Source: Acidobacteriota bacterium (lineage in GTDB: Bacteria > Acidobacteriota > Terriglobia > Terriglobales > Acidobacteriaceae). Taken from it: a stretch of DNA of 20,648 nucleotides. This document shows, piece by piece, positions 1 through 7,837 of this stretch. The stretch lies in the NCBI GenBank assembly GCA_021809235.1, contig JAKBAG010000019.1:1-20648 (forward strand), given 5' to 3'. Numbering within the stretch: the stretch's first letter is position 1; each line of letters starts with the position of its first letter. Position numbers and translations under genes: made by a program. The notes beneath the pieces are model-generated. The model did not search any database, was not told the origin of the DNA, and saw only the letters and a program-made list of their open reading frames with translations.

Positions 1-190
1 CAAAGAGCAGGCTGGGAATGGGACCGATGTGCAGCGGATCAGGAAAATGGGCTGCCATCTGCGAAAAGGTAAAGAGCTTTTCAATACCGTGTTTGAGAAA
101 CAGCGGCAGAATCGCCGTGATTCGCAGCAGAAGCAGGCCTAGATCCGAGTTGGATGGAAGAGCGGATAAGCGGAGGAATCGGGAAAGCAT
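1..190 (-). CDS. DoxX family membrane protein, N-terminal fragment (runs off the left edge)
   Basis: The minus strand is open from an ATG at 190 to the window edge and gives 63 residues, beginning MLSRFLRLSALPSNSDLG. The segment LGLLLLRITAILPLFLKHGIEKLF, followed by a hydrophilic turn and FPDPLHIGPIPSLLF, is the first half of a DoxX/YphA-type integral membrane protein: a first transmembrane helix, then the conserved H-G-x-x-K-(L/M)-F turn. I chose ATG 190 because GAGG lies five bases upstream. An in-frame ATG at 220 lacks such a site. DoxX-family proteins are small four-helix inner-membrane proteins; some have been linked to thiosulphate:quinone oxidoreductase or to redox and thiol stress, but most have no defined substrate. 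It lies downstream of the large oxidoreductase on the same strand, but a strong hairpin separates them, so cotranscription is doubtful. Only the N-terminus is visible, so its length and completeness are unknown. Confidence 0.75.
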   Translation of the reverse strand, partial: MLSRFLRLSALPSNSDLGLLLLRITAILPLFLKHGIEKLFTFSQMAAHFPDPLHIGPIPSLLF

Positions 191-281
191 GGGCACCTCG
201 CGTGGATGGACTCCGTCCATGGAGCCGTGCCCCAAGGATACCCGGAAGCTCAAAAAATGGAAGAGATTTTCTCTCTGGCAA

Positions 282-321
282 ACGCACAAACGCCTGCGCA
301 GTTGCGCAGGCGTTTGTGCGT
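282..321 (-). terminator. Perfect 19-bp hairpin downstream of the oxidoreductase gene
   Basis: Arms ACGCACAAACGCCTGCGCA (282-300) and TGCGCAGGCGTTTGTGCGT (303-321) are exact reverse complements with a 2-base spacer. The hairpin begins 15 bases past the stop codon of the minus-strand oxidoreductase. Reading on that strand it is followed by only a short T run (TTTGCC), so it is a strong stem with a weak U tract. The likeliest role is transcription termination or 3'-end protection of the long mRNA. It also insulates the DoxX gene. Confidence 0.6.
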
Positions 322-336
322 GCTTCCGGTTGAGCC

Positions 337-3300
337 TCAGACGCGGGCGGGATTGGCTGCTCCCAACCGCTCTTCGAGCATCTCGTGCGCATGCGCCAGG
401 AATTCGTCTGTCGGGATTTTGCCGGCATCCAGATCCGCCAACAAAGCCTTCTGGGCAAGATATTCCTTGTTTGCAATTCCCGCCTTGGACTGGAGCATGC
501 GCCAGGCCTTGCGCCGCTCCACGCAGAAGAGCACAAGCTGACGGCTGATGGCGCGATACTCCGGCTCTGCTCCCGCTTCACCCGGCAGCTTGATGTAAAC
601 ACCGAAGTCCGGGATATAGGAGCGGTGCGCGGGATCAAGATAGCGCCGCCACACCGCATCCTGCTGCGTAATCCTCACCAGCATGTTTTCCAGCGGAATC
701 AGCTTCGCGATTGCGTCCTTCTTCACCTTCTTCAGGTGATTGCGGAAGCGGGCCTCAGTTGCGGCCCAGTGGGCTACAGTATAGCGATTGGTTTCCCCGC
801 TCAACTTGTCCTTGGCCGAATACCAATCCATGTCGGGAGCAGGATTGCCCTTGACGTCGAGGGCCTCCTGATAGGTTTCGCCCAGCCGCGGATTGAAGAC
901 AAACTCCGGCACGCCGCGGGAGTCGCGGGCGCGCTGCGCCTGGGTGAGGGCCATATCATCGGCCACGCCATGCTCCGGCTGGCAGGTGGTGAATGCCTGC
1001 AGGAACATCGTACCGCGATACTCCAGTCCGTCGAGGATGGCGCGGTACAGCTTGGGTGCATTGGCCATGGAAACCTGTGCCACAAACGGAGAGCCGTGTC
1101 CGGCAATGAAGGTTTCCGCCACGGTCTTCTTTTCAGTGTTCTTGCCCTGGGTGGCTGCACCGAAGACGTTCATGTCATTGCCGCCCAGCATCGGAGTGGA
1201 ATCTGAATTCTGACCGCCGGTATTGGAGTAAACCTGCGTATCGAGCATCAGGATTTTGACGTTGGGCCGGTTCTGCAGGATCACCTTCGAGGTGTTCTGG
1301 TAGCCAATGTCGCCGATACCGCCGTCTCCACCAACCACCCAGACCTTGGGCAGTTCGACGATCTCCTGATCAGTCATCGTCGCATCGGTAAAGTGCGTCA
1401 GCTCGTAGTACTCCCGGGCAGAGATAGCATTCTCCTCGCGGGTGAGCAGGATGTCGGTCAGCCGCTCCGGCAGAACCGAGCGACGGGCATGATCCACGAT
1501 GAAGCTTTCGCCCATCAGCCAGCCCACGGTGACGCCATCCTGGAACAGCGAGTTCATCCATGGATAGGGGTGGGGATTATTGGGCGCCGTGGATCCATAG
1601 ACAGTATTGCAGCCGGTATGGGCGGCCATAGCCATCACGCTCATGCCGTTGGCCAGTCGTCCATCGACGGCCTGCAGGTTTTTGTGGTTGAAGGAATCGG
1701 TCAGCAGCACCGAAGCCAGTGCCTCCACCATCTGCAGATCCGTGATGGGGCCGTTGGCTGCCTCGTGCGCAGCAATTCTGGCCCTGGTGTCCTTATCGTT
1801 CTCGCCACCGAGCCCGAGTATCAGATGTGCCACAGCCTGCTTGAGCAGGGCATAGGCGGCTGGATCGCGCTGGGCCAGTGCAGCCAGCCTGGCCGGACCA
1901 TTCTTTTCCAATTCCCCGGCCTTGGCAATCAGACGGTCGCTCTTGCGGTGAAAGACGGGGCGCATATAGGCCTCAGTCACAGCCGCAATGGCTCGCAATA
2001 CGGACTTCTCTCCGCAGCCGGCACATGCGCCGTCGCCAGAGACCAGAGCATCGTAGTTGCTACGAACCATCAGGAGATTGCGCAGCGTCGCCGTCTTGGA
2101 GTCCGCCGGATGTTCGGCATTGAACAGTCCCAGGAACTTCTGCGGGGTGTCCGGCAGCAGGTTGAGGAATGCTGTACCGGTCTCGTGCTCCGCATTGACA
2201 TCCTCAGTCTCCGGCACCATTTTGAGTGCTTCATGGTCTCCGCAAGCGGTGACGCAGGCGCCGCAGCCCTTGCAGAGATCAGAAACAAAGATGGAGAAGA
2301 TGCCACCGGAGCCGGGGGACTTGCGCTCCGGCGAAGAGAAGATGGCATTGACCTTCTGATAGGCAAGCGGGACCTTGGCGATGATGGCGGCAAACTCCGT
2401 GCGTGCCTTCTCGCTGAGGCCACCCAGCTCCCCGGCTACCTCATCAGCTACGCGAATGAGAATCTCAGGTAGCGGCGTGGTGAGCTTTTTGGCCACAGCC
2501 TCGGTCATCTGCACACGCGCCCGGGAATCAATCTGCGGAATCAGCGACAGCATCTTGGCGCGGTCATCCATGCTGGTCACGTAGCGCGAGATGGCCGTCC
2601 GCAGCAGCGTGGAAAGCTCCTGGGAAGTATTAGGCAGCGCCGTATCCGGGCAGGCTGCAATACATTCCATGCACTGAGTGCAGTTTTCCGGGATGTAGAG
2701 CGGGGTTTCGCGACGCGCTACATACTTGGAGGCCGTGTCTCCGGTAGCTGCGGCAATCATTGCCACCGAAGCAAGCGGAGTCGCCGGCTGGTCATAGCCA
2801 TAGTGCGAGCGAAATTCGGCATCAAAGGTAGCAACACGATGAATCGGTGCGCGCTCCGCCTGGCCTTCCGGCAGGGCATGGGAGCGGCATCCGCCCGTCG
2901 AGCAGCTGCCAGCTTCGGCTTCCACCAGCACGGGCAATAGTGCCGGCCCACGCAGGCTGGACCGATCTGGAGCGGAAACCTCGCCGATGTTGATCTCGGT
3001 GACCAGCTCGAAGCCCTTGGTCATGACCTGCATGTTCGACTGCACGACGGCATCGCCAAACTTACCAAACTTCTTCACATACTGCTTGTGAACGACTTCG
3101 CGATACTTCTCCTGCGTAATCTTGAACTCGTCGAGCAGCGGCGAGACGGCGAAAAACGCGCCCAGGAAGGCGTTGCCCTGCATGCGGAGCTGGAGATCAG
3201 GCCGGTCGGTTGCCTCCCGGGCAATCTTGAAGCCGGGCAGGGTAAAGACGCGGATCTTCTTGTCAATGATCTGCTGACGCGCCCATATGGGCAGCCGCTC

Positions 3301-5022
3301 CCAGGCCTGCTCCCCGGTCTCTTCCGACTCCCAGACCAGCGAGCCGCCCTCCGCCATGCCGTCCAGCGGATTGCAGTGCGTGAATGCCTTGGGGTCGCAG
3401 CAGAGGACGACGTTGACATGGCGCAAATCGCAGTTCACGCGAATACGATCCTTGGCAGCGACCATGAAGTAGCTGGTCGGGGCACCCTTCTTCTCCGAAC
3501 CGTACTTGGGGTTGGCGCTGACGTGGATGATCTCCTTGGGGCTGCCAAACTCATCAACGAGGCCATCGCGCTCGAAAAGAAGATCGTTGAGATCGCCAAT
3601 GATGGCGCCGAGGTTCTTGCCTGTGGTGATGGCACCCCAGCCGCCGATGGAATGGAAGCGGACGGCCACTGCCCCATCGGGCAGCAGCGATGGCGTCTGG
3701 GTGGAGATCACCGAGTAGGGATGGTCAATGCCGAGAACGATGAAGCTGGCATCGTCTGCCAGCGTTTTCCCGTCCTTACGTGCAATCTCTCCCTGCGCAT
3801 ACTCGTAGGCGCCGAGGATGTGTTCCGGGCGGAAGTCACGCGAGCCAAGGCCATAGGTGCCATTGACGATCCGCGGCATTTCCGAGGCAGGAACGTGGGC
3901 CTTGCTGAGTGCGGTTCGAATATCGCGGCCGAGCGGGTTGTCCCCGGCCATTGCTTCGTCGGTACGCTCGAGGATAATGACGTTCTTTCTGCCCTTGAGC
4001 GCCTTGACGATGGCGGCCTCCGGGAAGGGACGAATGACATTCACATGGATGGAACCGACCTTGACTCCGCGGGTCTGGCGCAGGTAATCCACTGCGGCCT
4101 CAATGTTCTCCGCAGCCGAGCCAAGAGAAATAAAGACGGTATCGGCATCTTCCGTTTTGTATTCGGAAAGCAGTCCGTAATGGCGACCGGTGAGTTCTCC
4201 AAACTCCTTGTAAGCAGCCTCGAGCATCTCGAGGATCGGCTCCACAAAATTATTCCGCCGGGCCACGACGCCCTGCATGTAATGTTCCTGATTCTGTACC
4301 GGGCCGAGCAGCAGCGGATTGGACAGGTCAATCATGGCCGGAACACGACGGCGCGTGGGTCCGAAGAGTACGCGCTGGGCCTCGGTTGGAGTGTCGATGA
4401 TGTCATCGGGAGCGCCGAGGAACTCTCGAATCAGTTCCGACTCGTGCTTGTAAAAAGTCCGCTCAAGATGAGATGTAAGGAAGCCGTCCTGAATGTTCAT
4501 GCCCGGCGTGAGGCTGAGTTCCGTGACGCGACGGAGAATTAGGGACTGATCGGCGGTCTGCTGGGCATCCTTGCCGAAGAGCATGATCCAGCCCGTGTCG
4601 AGTGCACCATAGATATCGTCATGACCGCAGTGGACGTTGAGCGCATGCTTGGTCAGAGCGCGAGCTCCCACCTCCAGAATCATGGTCGAAAGCTTGCCGG
4701 GGGCGTGATAGTACTGCTCGACGCCGTAGACAATGCCCTGACCGGAGGTGAAGTTGACGACTCGCTTGCCGCAGACTGAGTGGGCAATGGCGCCACCCTG
4801 GGCGGCATGCTCACCTTCGGTTTCAATGGCAATGGTGCTGTGCCCGAAGACTGTGAGATTTCCCTCGGCAAAGGATTGCTGGAAGAGCTCGCCGCCTTCG
4901 GTTGAAGGCGTAATGGGGTAGAACACACCGGCATCGGCAATGCGCGCCTCCGTGTGGTAGGCGATAAGCTGATTGCCATTGGCAGTGATGCGGATTCCAG
5001 GGTAGCGAGCCTTGTTCTTCAT
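337..5022 (-). CDS. nifJ: Pyruvate:ferredoxin (flavodoxin) oxidoreductase, unusually long form
   Basis: This is a single-chain 2-oxoacid:ferredoxin oxidoreductase of 1561 residues. The family oxidises pyruvate plus CoA to acetyl-CoA and CO2 with thiamine diphosphate, passing electrons to ferredoxin or flavodoxin in the cytoplasm. Domains in order: pyrimidine-binding domain I with YPITPSTEGGELF (about 35-47); domain II (about 270-420); gamma domain with RFHSIGGWGAITTGK (about 450); a two-cluster ferredoxin domain, CTQCMECIAACP (about 778) and CKGCGACVTACG (about 916); and a TPP domain with GACAGCGE (about 997), TGCNTVYG (about 1136), GGDGGIGDIGYQN (about 1230) and FTTCQPEHG (about 1346). The last four cysteines match the ligands of the proximal cluster of classical PFOR, so all three 4Fe-4S clusters look intact. 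Usual length is about 1170-1200, and the excess lies mainly in two insertions (see findings). The start ATG has GAGGGAATC just upstream. Substrate could be another 2-oxoacid; pyruvate is inferred from overall similarity. Confidence 0.9.
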   Translation of the reverse strand: MKNKARYPGIRITANGNQLIAYHTEARIADAGVFYPITPSTEGGELFQQSFAEGNLTVFGHSTIAIETEGEHAAQGGAIAHSVCGKRVVNFTSGQGIVYGVEQYYHAPGKLSTMILEVGARALTKHALNVHCGHDDIYGALDTGWIMLFGKDAQQTADQSLILRRVTELSLTPGMNIQDGFLTSHLERTFYKHESELIREFLGAPDDIIDTPTEAQRVLFGPTRRRVPAMIDLSNPLLLGPVQNQEHYMQGVVARRNNFVEPILEMLEAAYKEFGELTGRHYGLLSEYKTEDADTVFISLGSAAENIEAAVDYLRQTRGVKVGSIHVNVIRPFPEAAIVKALKGRKNVIILERTDEAMAGDNPLGRDIRTALSKAHVPASEMPRIVNGTYGLGSRDFRPEHILGAYEYAQGEIARKDGKTLADDASFIVLGIDHPYSVISTQTPSLLPDGAVAVRFHSIGGWGAITTGKNLGAIIGDLNDLLFERDGLVDEFGSPKEIIHVSANPKYGSEKKGAPTSYFMVAAKDRIRVNCDLRHVNVVLCCDPKAFTHCNPLDGMAEGGSLVWESEETGEQAWERLPIWARQQIIDKKIRVFTLPGFKIAREATDRPDLQLRMQGNAFLGAFFAVSPLLDEFKITQEKYREVVHKQYVKKFGKFGDAVVQSNMQVMTKGFELVTEINIGEVSAPDRSSLRGPALLPVLVEAEAGSCSTGGCRSHALPEGQAERAPIHRVATFDAEFRSHYGYDQPATPLASVAMIAAATGDTASKYVARRETPLYIPENCTQCMECIAACPDTALPNTSQELSTLLRTAISRYVTSMDDRAKMLSLIPQIDSRARVQMTEAVAKKLTTPLPEILIRVADEVAGELGGLSEKARTEFAAIIAKVPLAYQKVNAIFSSPERKSPGSGGIFSIFVSDLCKGCGACVTACGDHEALKMVPETEDVNAEHETGTAFLNLLPDTPQKFLGLFNAEHPADSKTATLRNLLMVRSNYDALVSGDGACAGCGEKSVLRAIAAVTEAYMRPVFHRKSDRLIAKAGELEKNGPARLAALAQRDPAAYALLKQAVAHLILGLGGENDKDTRARIAAHEAANGPITDLQMVEALASVLLTDSFNHKNLQAVDGRLANGMSVMAMAAHTGCNTVYGSTAPNNPHPYPWMNSLFQDGVTVGWLMGESFIVDHARRSVLPERLTDILLTREENAISAREYYELTHFTDATMTDQEIVELPKVWVVGGDGGIGDIGYQNTSKVILQNRPNVKILMLDTQVYSNTGGQNSDSTPMLGGNDMNVFGAATQGKNTEKKTVAETFIAGHGSPFVAQVSMANAPKLYRAILDGLEYRGTMFLQAFTTCQPEHGVADDMALTQAQRARDSRGVPEFVFNPRLGETYQEALDVKGNPAPDMDWYSAKDKLSGETNRYTVAHWAATEARFRNHLKKVKKDAIAKLIPLENMLVRITQQDAVWRRYLDPAHRSYIPDFGVYIKLPGEAGAEPEYRAISRQLVLFCVERRKAWRMLQSKAGIANKEYLAQKALLADLDAGKIPTDEFLAHAHEMLEERLGAANPARV

Positions 5023-5387
5023 GATTCCCTCACGTGAACTGAAAATTGTCTATCCAGGCTCAGGTCGGGGTCTCGAAGGGAGCCGGAGCGCTCGAGACGG
5101 GAAGGCCGACGGGGCATGGAAGAGCAGGTATCCGGGGCGTGTACGACCGCCATATGCAACAGGCCGGGGGGCATTCATCCGGGCTGTTTGCAATTGCCCT
5201 GATTGTACTTCCCGCCGAAATTCAAGGGCAATGCCGCGTGTTACCTGCTGGTATGGAAAAAACTGGCGTTCCGACAGGCGGGAGAGGAGAAATCGGGAAG
5301 AGTTGGGGCACGGAGAAGCGGAAGTGTCCAGTATGCTGATGTACGGAGCGAGAGACACCCTCTAATCGGCAGATGGGAGCCAAAAGG
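5023..5387. other. Divergent intergenic region, no gene seen
   Basis: This 365-bp stretch lies between the minus-strand oxidoreductase and the plus-strand winged-helix/TPR gene, so it should hold both promoters. I see no convincing coding frame and no good -35/-10 pair on either strand. It holds an 8-bp palindrome GCAATTGC (5190-5197) and an interrupted inverted repeat, TTGCCCT (5194-5200) with AGGGCAA (5225-5231), which could be a regulator site. The oxidoreductase ribosome site (GAGGG) is at its left end and a GGGAG site for the TPR gene (5375-5379) at its right end. Confidence 0.5.
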
Positions 5388-7814
5388 ATGGCAGCACGGA
5401 GACAGGGACGATATCGGCTGGAGGGCTTGGAAGTGGATCCCCGGCGACGGCTCTGCCTGCTACACGGGGAAGAGCTGGATATGGAGGCGGCGGAGTTTGA
5501 CCTGCTGGAATATTTAGTCCGCAATCCACACCGCGAGATTCCCGAGGCCGAGCTGAAGGCTGGCATCCTGCCCACAAAAGAGGATGGAACTATCCCGCTG
5601 GAGAAGCATCTGGAGCGGCTGCAACATATTGTCTCTCAAGCCGCAGGCGGAAAGGCTCCCCTGAAGCGAACCGAAGCCGGAGGCGCGCTTCTGGAGGCCG
5701 AAGTAATCTTTGAGCCGGAAATCTGGGCCGACAGCGCTCCGATTCCTGAGGAAGTGGTCGCTCCCGGATATGCGCCATACCTGACAGGCGAGGAAGAGGC
5801 CGAGGTTGTGGAAGGGCGACGGAAGCTGACCGCTCAGGAACGAGCACGACTGCAGCGCATGGGCCTCGTTCTGGCAGCCTCCGCGATCTTGATCCTGGGA
5901 GTATGGGGGGCTTGGCAGTGGACGCATCGGCCTAGACCCAACGGGATGAAGGCCGTACTCAGCCATTTGCAGGATCGAAGTGGACTACTGGGGCAGACGC
6001 TGGACACGGCGGTACGGCTCGAACTCGAACAGTCGCCCTTCCTGGAGCTGGAGACTCCCGAGCAGGTGCGTGCGGCACTGCAGAAAGACAAGACAACATC
6101 CCAATTGCCGACAGTGGATACTGCGGCTGCCCGGCGAGCCTGCCAGCGACGTGGCGCCGATGTGTACCTGGCAGGCGAACTGCGACGGGTGGGGACGCAT
6201 CTGGTGGTCACTCTGGAGGCCAGGGACTGCGGGACAAACCAGAAACGCGCACACAGCGAAGGAATTGCCGAGGATGCTGCCGGAGTCATCACCATTCTGC
6301 GACCGGTGACGGACGATCTGCGCCTGCAACTTGGCGAGAAGCGCATCTCCGTGAAACGAACCAGCAAGGTGCTGAGCTCTGCCCGAGACACTGCCGCTGC
6401 ACTGGGCAATTATGCCGCAGCGGAACGACTGGCTGTTGCCGGACAGACGAACGCGGCAATCGTAAGTATGCAGAAAGCAGCAGACGGGGATCTTGTACTG
6501 GCGCAGGTTGCCCTGAGTCGCCTTTATGACTCGGCAGGCCAACCGGAGCTGGCCGCTGCCAGTCTGCGCCATGCCTACGATGCGCGGAATGATCTGCCGG
6601 CCAATCAGGTGTTTACCGTCAAAACTGCCTTTGACGAGCGGGTGAGCGAGGATTTGAATGCTGCTTTGGAAGACGCCAAAGTCTGGGGGGCCACCTATCC
6701 TTTGGATGCCAGACCACAGCAGGCACAGGCCCGGATCGAACTGCAGCTGGGCGAACCGGAGGCAGCGCTGGAACCGGCCTGGAAGGCTCTGGAACTGGAC
6801 GATGAAAGCGTGGATACCTACACCCTCCTTGCCGAAGCGCAACTGGAAGCCGGACGCGTGGAGGAAGCTGCGGGAACGATCCGTCTGGCAGTAACGCATG
6901 GCCTGGAAAGCGACAGGCTGCATCAGGTTGCGTATTGCATTGCCGTAGCGCGCCGGGATGATGCCTCCCTGCAGGCGGAGCGAAAGTGGGCCGATGGCAA
7001 ACCAGCAGCAGCGGAAATGCACATGCTGGATGCTCGACGCGAGTTTGCCGAAGGCAAAGTGCAGGATGCCGAAGCCGACGCGGCAGCAGCCATCGAGCTG
7101 TGGCGAGCCATGGGAATGGTGGGGAGAGCCGATCGTCAGACCGCAGAGCTGGCGGCAATAGAAGCCCGATTGGGTCTGACGGCAAAGGCTTCGGCTACCA
7201 TCAAGGGCCTGCCCGAGATGGTGGGCAATGCCCCCCTGGCCCTGACACTGGCTGAGATCGGCGAATTGGAAAAGGCAACCACGGCCATGCAGGAGGGTCT
7301 CTCCAGGCATCCTTCCGGTACACTCTGGCAGCAGGTGTGGGCGCCTGAAATTGGTGCGGCCATCGCACTGGCTGAGAACAAACCGGATGCGGCCGTAGAT
7401 GCATTGCGCAAGTCTGTTGGCTTTGAGATGCGCAGCTTGGACATCCTATTGTTGCGGGCTCAGGCTTACCTGGCCGAAAAACAGCCGGAACTGGCTGAAA
7501 TGGAGTATCGGAAGCTGCTCGCACACCCATTCAACGATCCGCTGAACGTGGACCACATGCTCGCGCAGTTGGGACTGGCGCAGGCATTAGCCGCCGAAGG
7601 CCGACAGGCTGAAGCTGCAACAGAATATATGATGCTGGAGCGCTCCACGCTGGCGGGGGCAGATGGGAATCTGCCGGCTCTGCAGACAGCACATACAGAG
7701 GAAGCGAGGCTCAGTGAAGAGGCTCGAACCGCAGCAAAATCAGCCTCGCAGTCCATCGATCAGCCAGTGCAGACAGGACCTGGCCTGCGCTTGCCCAAGC
7801 CAGCCGAGCATTGA
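5388..7814 (+). CDS. Winged-helix / single membrane span / TPR protein (CadC-like architecture)
   Basis: The product is 808 residues. Residues about 7-108 resemble an OmpR/PhoB-type winged helix (LEGLEVDPRRRLCLLHGEELDM, then AEFDLLEYLVRNP and IPEAELKAG), but the expected recognition helix and C-terminal hairpin are poorly conserved. A charged linker leads to one transmembrane helix at about 158-178 (MGLVLAASAILILGVWGAWQW). The C-terminal part, presumably outside the cytoplasmic membrane, starts with the block LEQSPFLELETPEQVRAAL and a beta-rich segment, typical of acidobacterial regulators and TPR-linked kinases, followed by helical TPR-like repeats from about 340 to 760. The likely role is a membrane-bound signal or scaffold protein acting through protein contacts; DNA binding is uncertain. 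I prefer ATG 5388 (GGGAG eight bases upstream) over an in-frame ATG at 5373 that has no ribosome site. It converges with ppk, leaving 23 bp between stops and no clear terminator. The ligand and target genes are unknown. Confidence 0.75.
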   Translation: MAARRQGRYRLEGLEVDPRRRLCLLHGEELDMEAAEFDLLEYLVRNPHREIPEAELKAGILPTKEDGTIPLEKHLERLQHIVSQAAGGKAPLKRTEAGGALLEAEVIFEPEIWADSAPIPEEVVAPGYAPYLTGEEEAEVVEGRRKLTAQERARLQRMGLVLAASAILILGVWGAWQWTHRPRPNGMKAVLSHLQDRSGLLGQTLDTAVRLELEQSPFLELETPEQVRAALQKDKTTSQLPTVDTAAARRACQRRGADVYLAGELRRVGTHLVVTLEARDCGTNQKRAHSEGIAEDAAGVITILRPVTDDLRLQLGEKRISVKRTSKVLSSARDTAAALGNYAAAERLAVAGQTNAAIVSMQKAADGDLVLAQVALSRLYDSAGQPELAAASLRHAYDARNDLPANQVFTVKTAFDERVSEDLNAALEDAKVWGATYPLDARPQQAQARIELQLGEPEAALEPAWKALELDDESVDTYTLLAEAQLEAGRVEEAAGTIRLAVTHGLESDRLHQVAYCIAVARRDDASLQAERKWADGKPAAAEMHMLDARREFAEGKVQDAEADAAAAIELWRAMGMVGRADRQTAELAAIEARLGLTAKASATIKGLPEMVGNAPLALTLAEIGELEKATTAMQEGLSRHPSGTLWQQVWAPEIGAAIALAENKPDAAVDALRKSVGFEMRSLDILLLRAQAYLAEKQPELAEMEYRKLLAHPFNDPLNVDHMLAQLGLAQALAAEGRQAEAATEYMMLERSTLAGADGNLPALQTAHTEEARLSEEARTAAKSASQSIDQPVQTGPGLRLPKPAEH

Positions 7815-7837
7815 TCCGCCTCCAGATGTGGAATTCG

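Noticed and set aside
1393..2472. A 359-codon plus-strand frame inside the oxidoreductase gene
   Set aside because: It is antisense to the iron-sulphur and TPP domains and has no domain signature.
3905..3930. A GGTTCGAA sequence resembling a tRNA T-loop
   Set aside because: It has no surrounding cloverleaf and lies inside the oxidoreductase coding sequence.
3088..4542. A 484-codon open frame on the plus strand inside the oxidoreductase gene
   Set aside because: The opposite strand encodes unmistakable PFOR domains II and gamma; the frame has no family resemblance and no ribosome site of note.
5985..7310. A 441-codon minus-strand frame within the TPR gene
   Set aside because: It is a shadow of the TPR-coding strand with no recognisable motif.
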